Positions 8,201 to 16,558 of a DNA stretch of 64,000 nucleotides are shown piece after piece (position 1 is the stretch's first letter; every line of letters starts with the position of its first letter). The position numbers and the translations under genes are program-made. The stretch is from CALNXN01 sp942490645 (GTDB taxonomy: Bacteria; Pseudomonadota; Alphaproteobacteria; Rhodobacterales; Rhodobacteraceae), in assembly GCA_942490645.1 (NCBI GenBank), contig CALNXN010000011.1:248001-312000 (forward strand), read 5' to 3'. The notes under the pieces are model-generated. The model saw nothing but the letters and a program-made list of their open reading frames with translations, was not told the DNA's origin and did no database searches.

Positions 8201-8901
8201 GCCGTTACTGTTCCGAAATGGCGTTGCAAGAACCCGTAGAACCAATCGGCTTGTGCTGCGTCATGGCGGTACATCAGCTCGGTCTGAACAGTCTTTGATT
8301 GCACACCGGGCTGGGCATAGTCGTCTTCGGAGGCTTTGGCTTGCCATCTGCGAAAGCCTTCGATGGTGTTTTCGGGGTGACCCTGAAAACCATAGACCAG
8401 ATCACCGATCCGAAAGGCCTGATTTTCAAAAAGTGCGCTACTGGCCAGCAATTCGCCATCTGAAGGAACATCGAATGTGTGAAAATGCCACTGAAACATG
8501 TGCACGGGTTCCGGGATGACATCGCGGCCCGCGTCCGTTGGCGTTACCTCATAGCAGCCAAATTCGCGGCGGCTGTCTTCTGGTGCACCGGCAAAGGCAC
8601 CGTGCATATGGGCAATCATCTGAGCACCCTGGCATAGGCCCAACAGCGGCACTTTCGCGTCAACGGCCGCTTGCATTATGCGGTATTCTTCGTTCAGAAA
8701 TGGGTGCAACTGCGTGTCATAGGCGTTGTACATCCCACCATAGACTACGACACCCGCCAGATCTTCTGTGACCTCACCAAGTGCGTCGCCCCGAAATGGT
8801 CGGCGGATATCGGCGTGAAAGCCATTGATCTTGCAAAAATTTGTGACGCGGTCATCTTCTGGCCCATCACTGTGGCGCACGCATAGAACACGCTTTTTCA
8901 T
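8197..8901 (-). CDS. Class I glutamine amidotransferase-like protein
   Basis: The start at 8901 is preceded by GGAGGGAC, giving 234 residues. The class-I triad is recognisable: nucleophile Cys in LLGLCQGAQM, and the His-Glu pair in GFQGHPENT. Members either transfer glutamine amide nitrogen to a partner synthetase or hydrolyse gamma-glutamyl compounds on their own. No synthetase partner is adjacent, so a stand-alone hydrolase role is plausible. It is the first gene of the leftward operon, with the promoter presumably in the divergent gap before the RidA gene. Confidence 0.82.
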   Translation of the reverse strand: MKKRVLCVRHSDGPEDDRVTNFCKINGFHADIRRPFRGDALGEVTEDLAGVVVYGGMYNAYDTQLHPFLNEEYRIMQAAVDAKVPLLGLCQGAQMIAHMHGAFAGAPEDSRREFGCYEVTPTDAGRDVIPEPVHMFQWHFHTFDVPSDGELLASSALFENQAFRIGDLVYGFQGHPENTIEGFRRWQAKASEDDYAQPGVQSKTVQTELMYRHDAAQADWFYGFLQRHFGTVTA

Positions 8902-9032
8902 TGTCCCTCCTTTGGTTGGGATGAAAACAGCGGCCCTTAGAAATGAATCTGTGCCAGAGATGTGGTCCCAAGGTTCCAAATTTCCGACATCTGCGCAAGG
9001 ATGTTTTTAACCCGAAGGAAAGGCTGCCTTAA
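8902..9032. promoter_or_regulatory. Divergent intergenic region between the amidotransferase operon and ridA-like gene
   Basis: This 131-base gap separates two divergent starts and must hold the promoters or leader of both. It contains the GGAGGGAC ribosome site of the leftward gene and an AAGGAAAGG site before the rightward one. I see no clear -35/-10 pair or long palindrome, and no regulator gene is adjacent. Confidence 0.4.
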
Positions 9033-9422
9033 ATGAAGTCTCTTACGCCCGCTGACATCGCACCGCCATTTGCGCGGTATTCACACGGTATTGAGTTGCC
9101 TCCAAACGCGCGGATTGTCCGGACGTCTGGCCAACTGGGGCTTGCCCGGGACGGGACCGTGCCATTGCAGGCTCAGGCGCAGGCAGAGATATGTTTTGCC
9201 AACATCACTGCGATCCTTGCCGAAGCGAGCATGGACGCGTCCGATATTTGCCATCTGAACGCTTTCGTCACGGACAGAGTGCACATGGCTGGATACATGG
9301 CGGCGCGCGATGTGTTTTTGGAGAATGTCAGCGTTCTCCCGTCCTCGACGCTGATGATCGTCTCGGGGTTTACACGGCCGGAATTCGTGGTCGAAATAGA
9401 GGCTTGGGCTGCCAAGGTTTAA
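9033..9422 (+). CDS. RidA family protein (YjgF/YER057c/UK114)
   Basis: A 129-residue protein with the RidA fold signatures: an early RTSGQLG segment, ANITAIL, ICHLNAFVTD, and a C-terminal GFTRPEFVVEIEAWA containing the Arg and Glu of the active cleft. RidA proteins hydrolyse reactive enamines and imines made by PLP or flavin enzymes. Divergence from an operon that contains an amidohydrolase and a flavin oxidase fits clearance of an imine intermediate, but that is inference. It is convergent with the DUF2783 gene. Confidence 0.85.
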   Translation: MKSLTPADIAPPFARYSHGIELPPNARIVRTSGQLGLARDGTVPLQAQAQAEICFANITAILAEASMDASDICHLNAFVTDRVHMAGYMAARDVFLENVSVLPSSTLMIVSGFTRPEFVVEIEAWAAKV

Positions 9423-9431
9423 TGCGTTTGC

Positions 9432-9623
9432 CTAGTCGTCGTCGGCATGTATCGCGGCGCATACCAGAGAACTGAGAGTTTTCATGTCGCCAATTTCGTT
9501 GGCCATGATCAATATCAACCGTGCATTGAGCGCGTGACTTTCTTGTTCTGAAAGTTCTTCATGGGCTTGCATCAACAACGTGTAAAAGGCGTCGCCCTGC
9601 GCTCCGAGTTTGTCCGTCAGCAT
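9432..9623 (-). CDS. DUF2783 domain protein
   Basis: A 63-residue acidic helical protein with no membrane segment. Its sequence (around AHEELSEQESHALNARL and ending in a run of Asp) matches the short DUF2783 family, which I associate with genes for MhpA-like monooxygenases. The start overlaps the stop of the monooxygenase gene (TGATG), so the two are probably translated together. It may be a partner or stabiliser of the monooxygenase; this is unproven. Confidence 0.68.
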   Translation of the reverse strand: MLTDKLGAQGDAFYTLLMQAHEELSEQESHALNARLILIMANEIGDMKTLSSLVCAAIHADDD

Positions 9624-11227
9624 CAGTTCATTCCTCCCTTGGCACGGTTCAAGGCTGCCTTGATGGCGGTCTCTTCGGTGTCTTTGAAAACAGCACAGAT
9701 ATGTCCATCAGGGCGCAAAAGGTAAATATGATCAGTGCCATAACGGTCTTTGAAGAGCCCCGTGGGGTCTGCAAAACACGCGTAGTCTTGCCGCTGGCCG
9801 ATGCCCAGCCGTTGGATGCCGTCAACCTTTGGCAGCGGTGCGTCGCTTGCCGACATCAAGGTGAATGTGCCTTGGGCTTCACTGATGAGCCACGTCGGCC
9901 CATTTGGTCCCTGCAAGGGGCAATCGACCAAAGCGTCGCCGGGTTCAACGGGTGCAAATCCGGGGGTTTGCAAAGACGTCTCAGCCAATGAACAAGGCCG
10001 CGACAAGCGCCCGGAGTTGATTAACTTTTGCGCAAACTCATGCTTGGCGGCGAGGGTCAGAACCTGATTGCGAAAGAGCGCCTCAATCGGGGATTTGGGC
10101 GTCATGAAATTCGTGGCACGCGACGAATTCAAGATGTTTTCGGCCGACCCATGCGTACGTTCTTCGTTGTAGCTCTCAATCAGCGCATCATCCGCGTCAC
10201 CGGCTAGTACCGCCGCCAGTTTCCAGCCCAGATTATCGACATCCTGCACCCCACCGTTGCCGCCACGTGCACCGAACGGGCTGACCACATGCGCGCTGTC
10301 GCCGACGAAAAGCACCCGGTTGTGCACGAAGCGTTCCAGCTTGGCACAGCGGAATTTGTAAACGCTCATCCAGTCCAGCCGAAACGGGGTGTCGCCGACA
10401 ATCGCTTTGATCCGCGGGATGACCTTGGCCTCGGTCGCCTCTTCCTTGGGGTCGGTTTCGGGGCCAAGTTGCAGGTCTATGCGGTAGATGTTGTCGGGTT
10501 GCTTGTGCAGCAACGCGGATTGTCCGGGATGAAACGGTGGCGCAAACCAGAACCACCGCTCGGGGGTATCGTGATCGCCAAACGGGCTTTGCTCCATCTC
10601 GACATCGACGATCAGGAAATGCTCCTCAAAGGTCTGACCTTCGAACTTCAGCCCCATACGCTCGCGTGTGGCAGATCCCGCCCCCTCGCAGGCGATATAG
10701 TATTCTGCCTCAAGCTCATAAGCACCGTCGGGTGTCTCAACCGTCAAGGCAACGTGATCGCCATGGTCGCTGTGACCGGTTACTTTGTTTAGGAACCGCA
10801 GGTCGATCAGATTGGGGAATTCCTGCGCGCGCTCAACCAGATACTGCTCCACGTAATATTGCTGAAGGTTTATGAAGGCGGGGTATTTGTGCCCTTCTTC
10901 GGGCAGCAGATCGAAGGAGTAAACCTCCTTGTCACCATGAAACTGACGACCCACCTTCCACGTGACGCCCTTGTCCAGCATCCGCTCACCGACGCCGAGG
11001 CGATCAAAGATTTCCAGCGTTCTTTTTGCCCAACATATTGCGCGTGATCCGACTGATACGACGTTGTTGTCGTCTAGAACCACACAGCGGACACCGCGCA
11101 ATGCCAGATCAATCGCCATCGCCAAGCCAATTGGGCCCGCTCCGACGATGGCAACGGGCCAGCGTGGTTCCGGGACACTCAGCCCGGGCGGGGCAACATA
11201 GGGAAAGGGGGCATAGTCATAAGCCAT
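9623..11227 (-). CDS. FAD-dependent aromatic monooxygenase, MhpA/PheA-TfdB type
   Basis: A 534-residue group A flavoprotein hydroxylase. The N-terminal dinucleotide fold has AIVGAGPIGLAMAIDLALRG, the middle GD motif reads FVGDSAHVVSPFGARGGNGG, and a thioredoxin-like C-terminal domain follows as in phenol hydroxylases. Such enzymes add a hydroxyl to a phenolic ring with NAD(P)H and O2. Being in the hmgA/fahA gene run, it may make homogentisate or feed a related dihydroxy compound, for instance from 3-hydroxyphenylacetate; this is inference. The start overlaps the 71-residue membrane protein by 11 bases. Confidence 0.82.
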   Translation of the reverse strand: MAYDYAPFPYVAPPGLSVPEPRWPVAIVGAGPIGLAMAIDLALRGVRCVVLDDNNVVSVGSRAICWAKRTLEIFDRLGVGERMLDKGVTWKVGRQFHGDKEVYSFDLLPEEGHKYPAFINLQQYYVEQYLVERAQEFPNLIDLRFLNKVTGHSDHGDHVALTVETPDGAYELEAEYYIACEGAGSATRERMGLKFEGQTFEEHFLIVDVEMEQSPFGDHDTPERWFWFAPPFHPGQSALLHKQPDNIYRIDLQLGPETDPKEEATEAKVIPRIKAIVGDTPFRLDWMSVYKFRCAKLERFVHNRVLFVGDSAHVVSPFGARGGNGGVQDVDNLGWKLAAVLAGDADDALIESYNEERTHGSAENILNSSRATNFMTPKSPIEALFRNQVLTLAAKHEFAQKLINSGRLSRPCSLAETSLQTPGFAPVEPGDALVDCPLQGPNGPTWLISEAQGTFTLMSASDAPLPKVDGIQRLGIGQRQDYACFADPTGLFKDRYGTDHIYLLRPDGHICAVFKDTEETAIKAALNRAKGGMN

Positions 11228-11432
11228 CAGAATAGTCCTTTCTGAGCAGTTTGCGCAGGGTCCAGATCAACGTGCCGCCAAAGAACAGCGTTGCAATCCC
11301 AATGGCTTCCCAGCCGCCGGGGCCGGTGGGCAATCCGCGATATACAATGGCAGCGCCGACCATGATCAAGCCTGCAACAGCAAAGATCAGGCGGAACATC
11401 AGGTCAGCCTTGGTGGGACCGTAATTGCTCAT
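11217..11432 (-). CDS. Small membrane protein, two transmembrane segments
   Basis: A 71-residue protein with two hydrophobic helices (around LIFAVAGLIMVGAAIVY and GIATLFFGGTLIWTL) and a basic C-terminal tail. No family recognised. It lies between the MBL-fold gene and the monooxygenase gene on the same strand and overlaps the latter, so it belongs to the homogentisate operon. A membrane anchor or uptake accessory role is possible but there is no direct evidence. Confidence 0.6.
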   Translation of the reverse strand: MSNYGPTKADLMFRLIFAVAGLIMVGAAIVYRGLPTGPGGWEAIGIATLFFGGTLIWTLRKLLRKDYSDGL

Positions 11433-11480
11433 ATTGGCACCTTGATCTTTGCCTTGGTCATTGTCGCCTCTGGTATCGCA

Positions 11481-12430
11481 TTAGCTTTGCAGCTGCTCCC
11501 ACATCTCAATGTCGCGCTTGTCTGTCCAGATGCGTGGATGTGCGATGCCGCGCGCCTCGTCATAGGCGCGTGCGACGTTGAAGGGCAGGCAGTGTTCATA
11601 AATCGCGTAGTCGCTGAATTTCGGGTCGCATTCGGCACGTACGGCCTCCCATGCGTCCTTCAAAGTGCCGTTACGTGCCGCAACACGTGCCGCCGGGCGG
11701 TAGGTGCTTTCCACGAAGTCACGGGTGTTTTCGATGGCGGCATTGACCATCTCCTGCCCACCAGCGCATCACCCCGACCCGGTGCGATGGCATCCACATC
11801 GAAAGCCTTGATCGCGTCCAGCGTATCGCCCCAATCCGCGAAATGGCCGTCCCCGCAATAGCAGGCGCTGTGGTATTCGACGATGTCGCCGGTGAACATG
11901 ACGTTTTGATCCGGTACATGGATCACAATATCGCCCGCCGTGTGGGCGCGGCCCAGATGCATCAGATCGACTCGGCGTGTGCCCAGATAGACGGTCATGC
12001 GGTCGTTGAAGGTGGTGGTCGGATAGGTCAGGCCGGGAATGCTTTCATGGCCTTCGAACAGGCGCGGAAACCGTTGAAACTCGCTATCCCAGTCTTCCTG
12101 CCCGCGCTCCATGACCATGCCGCGCGCCATCTCGGACATGATGATCTGATCGGCATTGAAGGCAGATGCGCCCAAGACACGAACCGCGTGATAATGCGTC
12201 AGCGCAACGTGGGTGATTGGTTTGTCGGTGACTTCGCGCACCTTTTCGATGACCTTGTTTGCCAGCCTTGGAGTTGCCTGCGCTTCGACGATCATGACGC
12301 TGTCATCGCCAATGATCACGCCGGAATTGGGATCCCCTTCGGCGGTAAACGCCCAAAGACCCTCGCCGACTTCGGTGAAGCTGATGGTCTTTTCGGTCAA
12401 GTCGCCTTGTGATGCGAATGCTTTGGCCAT
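11481..12430 (-). pseudogene. MBL-fold metallo-hydrolase, frameshifted near 11757
   Basis: The two halves lie in different frames: residues 1 to about 225 from 12430, then a continuation starting at the ATG at 11750 that keeps the family's C-terminus. Adding one base near 11757 (after the codons for GDALVG) restores a protein of about 316 residues, so this may be a sequencing error. The fold is clear: SVMIVEAQATP, LTHYHAVRVLGA, GRAHTAGD and FTGDIVEYH. The first metal motif is HxH followed by Ala-Val rather than the usual Asp-His. It sits between the fahA gene and a small membrane protein gene; substrate unknown. Confidence 0.72.
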
Positions 12431-12526
12431 GTGTCGGTGTTCCTTGCGTGTCTTTTTTGTGAATCAGGCGCCTGTATCGGCGCATCATTTCAATGGCAAA
12501 GAGTTGCGGGTATCAGCGCTTTGGGA

Positions 12527-13785
12527 TTACGGGGTCTCCAGCGCAGGCAGGCCAGCGTGCCGATACAATCGCCAAACCCGATGCGATAGCCATCGCCCTG
12601 CGCATGGCCCGATCAGGGTCAGCGTGTCGCCATCTTCGATGAATGTGCGGGTTTCGCCGGTGTCCAGCGTCAGCGGTTCCTTGCCGCCCCAGCTCAGTTC
12701 CAGCAGCGATCCACGCTTGTGCTTTTCGGGGCCGGAAATCGTACCGGAGCCCAGCAGATCGCCCTGCGTTCATCGGGCACCCGCTGGTGGTGTGATGCGC
12801 CAGTTGCTGTGCTGCGGAATAGTACATCTCATTGTAGTTGGTGCGGGCGATCGTGGTGGCGGCTTTCCCTTCGGGGCTGCATTTCCACCTGAGGTCGATG
12901 TCATAGAGCATCGGGCCCGGCTCTTGCAGGTAGGGCAGCAACTCTTTTGTGCGTGGGGGCGTCGACGTGCGGAACGGTTGCAGGGCCGCGCGGGTCACGA
13001 TCCACGGGCTGATCGACGTGGCAAAAGCCTTGGCTTGAAACGGGCCCAGCGGCTGGTATTCCCACGGCTGGATGTCGCGTGCGGACCAATCGTTCAGCAG
13101 CACGTAGCCAAAGATCATGTCATCGGCCTCTGCCACTGTCACGGCTGACCCATGGTCGGTGGAGGTGCCGACGATGGCGCCCATCTCCAGTTCGATATCC
13201 AACCGGCGGAGGGCAGGAAGCTGGGTGTCTCGTGATCCGGTGCCTTGGTTTGACCCCAGGGGCGGCGGATGTCGGTGCCGGAGACCACGACCGTGAGGAG
13301 GCACGCCCGTTGTATCCGATGGGGATATGCAGCCAATTGGGCGGTAACGCGTTGTCCGCGCCGCGAAACATGGTGCCAATGTTGGTCGCGTGATGACGGC
13401 CAGCGTAAAAATCGGTGAATTCGGAGACAACGAAAGGCATGTGCAAGTCAACATCGGCAAGCGGAACCAGGTGCGGGGCCACTGCGTCCTTTTCGGGAGC
13501 GCCGTCCTGCAACAGCTCCACCAATCGCGCACGCAAGGTGACCCAGGCTTCCGGGCCCAAATCCATCACGTCATTCCAGAAGGGCAAATCGAACACCGGG
13601 TCGTCGGCCAGCGTGACCAAACCGGCCGCTTCGATCGCGGCCATGTCCAGCACCTGATCTCCGATCGCCACGCCACAGCGCGCTTCTTCGCCGGGGCGCG
13701 AGAATACACCGTAAGGCAGGTTGTTGAGTGGAAAATCAGTGTCGGCGCTGTTGGCGCTGTCCACCCAAGCTTTCATGAGGGGCAT
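12527..13785 (-). pseudogene. fahA: Fumarylacetoacetase, frame broken by several indels
   Basis: The frames together encode a protein of about 419 residues, the normal length. The N-terminal part (start MPLMKAWVDS) runs to HIPIGYNG, a second frame carries SGTDIRRPWGQTKAPDHETP, a third carries the catalytic-core stretch DHGSAVTVAEADDMIFGY and GYVLLNDWSARDIQ, and shifts near 12770, 12610 and 12550 lead to the C-terminus. The enzyme cleaves fumarylacetoacetate into fumarate and acetoacetate, the last step of homogentisate breakdown. Repeated small indels in an otherwise conserved gene, and a correct total span, favour sequence error over decay. Confidence 0.85.
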
Positions 13786-13811
13786 ATATCGTCCTTTGAT
13801 TGATCGTTCAG

Positions 13812-14006
13812 TCAGTCGCCGCCATCTGCGCCGTCGCCATCGCCGGTGTCGTCTTTCTCGCGGCGCTGCGAAGCGGGTGCTGCGGCGGGGGCCGTTCTCT
13901 GTTCACCCTCCTTGGCCTTCTTGCGCCCCTGCAGCCACTTGAAGCCGTAGAAAAACACAACAAACACAATGACCCAAAAGATCAGTTCCAAAAGGGCTTC
14001 GCTCAT
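13812..14006 (-). CDS. Small single-pass membrane protein with acidic tail
   Basis: 64 residues: an N-terminal hydrophobic helix (LIFWVIVFVVFFYGFKWL), a short basic segment, then an Ala/Pro-rich and Asp/Gly-rich tail ending in GDGADGGD. No family recognised. It lies 11 bases after hmgA and before fahA on the same strand, so it is probably co-transcribed with them. Confidence 0.6.
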   Translation of the reverse strand: MSEALLELIFWVIVFVVFFYGFKWLQGRKKAKEGEQRTAPAAAPASQRREKDDTGDGDGADGGD

Positions 14007-14017
14007 GAATGGGACTC

Positions 14018-15379
14018 CTATTTCTTGCCCGGCGTCCCATCGAATTTTTTCTCAAGGCTCTCCCAGCAATCTATATAGTCGTCTTGCAAAGGCGCTTCCA
14101 CCGCTGCAAATCGCGTCAGGTGCTGTGGAAAGCGCGTCTCGAACATGAATGACATCGTGTTGTCGAGTTTTTCAGCCACAAGGTCTGCGTTGGAAGCTCC
14201 CTCAAAGGCGTTCTTGTCAGGCCCGTGCGGCAGCATCATGTTGTGCAGGCTCATGCCGCCAGGGATGAAACCCTGCGGTTTTGCATCGTATTGCCCATAA
14301 ATATTGCCCATCAGTTCGGACATGATGTTCTTGTGATACCAAGGTGGGCGGAACGTGTCTTCGGCCACCATCCAGCGTTCGCGGAAGAGGACGAAATCGA
14401 TATTCGCCGTGCCGGGTTGGCCGGAAGGGGCCGTCAGAACCGTAAAGATCGACGGATCGGGGTGATCGAACAGGATGGAGCCGACCGGGCAATAGGTGCG
14501 CAGATCGTATTTCACCGGCGCGTAATTGCCATGCCACGCAACAACATCCAGCGGGCTGTGCCCGATATGCGTAATGTGGAATTGCCCGCACCATTTGATC
14601 GTTACAGTTGAAGGTGTTTCACGGTCCTCAAACGCAGCGACGGGCGTTTTGAAATCACGTCGGTTGGCCATGCAGTTGGCACCAATTGGGCCACGTCCGG
14701 GCAGCTCGAACTTTTGCCCATAGTTCTCGCAGACAAACCCTCGTGCCGGCCCCTCGAGTACCTCCACCCGGTAAAGCAACCCGCGCGGGATGATTGCGAT
14801 CTCCTTGGGCTCCAGATCAATAACGCCCAGTTCTGTGCAAAACCGCAACCGACCTTCTTGTGGGACGATCAAAAGCTCTGAATCGGCGGAGAAAAAATAT
14901 GCGTCCTGCATGGATTCAGTGACCAGATAGATATGGGTCGCCATGCCGACTTGGGTGTTGACGTCGCCTGCCGTGGTCATTGTGCGCATGCCTGTCAGCC
15001 AGGTCAGCGCCTCTTGGGTATGGGGCACAGGATCCCAGCGATACTGGCCCAGACTGGTCACGTCCGGGTCCACGTTCGGTGCGGACTTCCAATAGGGAAG
15101 ATCGATCTTTTCATAGCGATGCGAATGCTTGACCGACGGACGAATGCGGTAGCACCACGTACGTTCGTTCTGGTGGCTGGGTGCTGTAAAGGCGGTGCCG
15201 CTGAGCTGCTCACCATAAAGCCCGTAATTGCATTTTTGCGGGCTGTTCATGCCTTGGGGCAATGCGCCGGGCAGGGCTTCGGTTTCAAAATCATTGCCGA
15301 AACCGGGCATATACCCTTCGGTCGTGCCTTTTGAATTGGCGTCTTGCGTCATGTTAGACGGTGCGATGTGGCGATTCAT
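14018..15379 (-). CDS. hmgA: Homogentisate 1,2-dioxygenase
   Basis: The start at 15379 (MNRHIAPSN) gives 453 residues, typical of the family; a second ATG at 15352 is possible. Signatures include YMPGFGNDFETEALPGALP at the N-terminus, the iron ligand motif WYHKNIMSELMG (His and Glu), and GGMSLHNMMLPHGPD with the third ligand His. The enzyme opens the homogentisate ring to maleylacetoacetate in tyrosine/phenylacetate catabolism. It is the first gene of the leftward run and is divergent from a MarR regulator, which likely controls it through the intergenic palindrome. Confidence 0.95.
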   Translation of the reverse strand: MNRHIAPSNMTQDANSKGTTEGYMPGFGNDFETEALPGALPQGMNSPQKCNYGLYGEQLSGTAFTAPSHQNERTWCYRIRPSVKHSHRYEKIDLPYWKSAPNVDPDVTSLGQYRWDPVPHTQEALTWLTGMRTMTTAGDVNTQVGMATHIYLVTESMQDAYFFSADSELLIVPQEGRLRFCTELGVIDLEPKEIAIIPRGLLYRVEVLEGPARGFVCENYGQKFELPGRGPIGANCMANRRDFKTPVAAFEDRETPSTVTIKWCGQFHITHIGHSPLDVVAWHGNYAPVKYDLRTYCPVGSILFDHPDPSIFTVLTAPSGQPGTANIDFVLFRERWMVAEDTFRPPWYHKNIMSELMGNIYGQYDAKPQGFIPGGMSLHNMMLPHGPDKNAFEGASNADLVAEKLDNTMSFMFETRFPQHLTRFAAVEAPLQDDYIDCWESLEKKFDGTPGKK

Positions 15380-15414
15380 CCTGGCCTCCCTTGCAAAATC
15401 TGTTGCGGGTGTAA

Positions 15415-15432
15415 TAGTTGATTTTGTAACTA
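15415..15432. promoter_or_regulatory. Candidate MarR operator between hmgA and its divergent regulator
   Basis: An imperfect inverted repeat, TAGTTG - 6 bases - TAACTA, lies in the 72-base gap between the hmgA and marR start codons. Five of six arm positions pair. The position and AT-rich arms suit a MarR-family operator controlling both directions; no binding evidence exists. Confidence 0.45.
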
Positions 15433-15451
15433 ACAAGATGAGATATTCCCC

Positions 15452-15904
15452 GTGCCTGAAAACGATGAGTTCGATCTGCGGTCGTTTTTGCCCTACCTGC
15501 TCAATCAGGCCGCCGAAGCCAGCAGCCTCGGTTTCCAACAGGTCTACAAGGATCGATACGGGATTTTACGCGCGGAATGGCGAGTGCTTTTTCATCTGGG
15601 TATGTTTGGTCAAATGACTGCGAGCGAGATCGGTGCGGCCGCCAAGATGCACAAAACCAAGATCAGCCGGGCCGTGCAACGCCTGTCGGAACGTCGCTTT
15701 GTCACTCGAAGCCGTGATGCGGCGGACAGGCGGGTGGAACACTTGGATCTCACGCCAAAGGGGCTGGCCGCATACAATGATCTTTATGGTGTTGCGCGTG
15801 ACTACGACGCGGCGCTGACATTGGAGTTAACTGCGCACGAGACACGCGTGCTACGGCAGGCTTTGAAAAAACTTGGACAATCCGGCGACGACTGGCTGAC
15901 CTGA
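15452..15904 (+). CDS. MarR family transcriptional regulator
   Basis: A 150-residue winged-helix regulator starting at GTG. The recognition helix region reads MTASEIGAAAKMHKTKISRAVQRL, followed by the wing with RDAADRRVEHLDLTPKG, the usual MarR DxRxxxxxLT signature. Divergent from hmgA with only 72 bases between starts, so it is the likely local repressor of homogentisate catabolism, relieved by an aromatic intermediate. Effector unknown. Confidence 0.88.
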   Translation: MPENDEFDLRSFLPYLLNQAAEASSLGFQQVYKDRYGILRAEWRVLFHLGMFGQMTASEIGAAAKMHKTKISRAVQRLSERRFVTRSRDAADRRVEHLDLTPKGLAAYNDLYGVARDYDAALTLELTAHETRVLRQALKKLGQSGDDWLT

Positions 15905-15945
15905 GCCATTGCCCGGCGAGGCAGAGATCGGCGCACCAATCTCCG

Positions 15946-16410
15946 TCAAATGTGTTGGCTGCGCATCTGGCGGCGTTTGTTCCACCCCAAAAGGGCATCG
16001 TTGCCGATGAAGTGATCGTTCGACGGCAAGAGCATCGACAGGAAGGTGACATAGAGCGACGACGTGGGCGTCACGTTAAGTGTGCCGCTGACTGTTGCGC
16101 GGGGCTAGACCGGAGGCGGGCCGCAGGGCGCGGGCAAGAAAAGACCAACGGCAAGACGCTCTGCGGCAATTGCCGATTGGTCCGCTGTTTCAGCGATCAA
16201 CTCGAAGCCTGCAGAGGCCGTGCCCATGTTGTCAAAGGCGTCAAAGGGGCCATTGTGCAGCGCGGTATAAAGCGGTGTGATCGACAACCCACCCGCGGAT
16301 CGATTGTTCGTCACTTTGGTTTTCAGTGTGGCGGTTTGCGCAGCTAGCCCGCTGCTGGCTGCAATCAGTGTCGCCGCCAAATCGGTCTTTGTTCCGCATC
16401 GATTTAACAT
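15946..16410 (-). pseudogene. Spondin-domain protein remnant, frameshifted and probably truncated
   Basis: An N-terminal secretion-type stretch (LAATLIAASSGLAAQ) is followed by the start of a spondin_N-like domain (SITPLYTALHNGPFDAF, then a segment ending at a TAG near 16109). The domain resumes in another frame with VSGTLNVTPTSSLYVTF and SMLLPSNDHFIGNDA, then ends early. Full spondin_N proteins are longer and contain a further beta-rich half, so this copy seems both shifted and truncated. It would be a periplasmic or secreted protein of unknown role. Confidence 0.55.
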
Positions 16411-16558
16411 CTCAAACTCCTGTCAGACATATTGCCCTTGTTGGGCTGTCGGACGCTAAGCTGGGAAGTCAAACACGGCACAGATACATGCGCGTGACTA
16501 TAGCGTGTCTCTTGCAGGCGTGAAAAAGATAAATTTTTTAGTGACTCAGACCGCGTGG

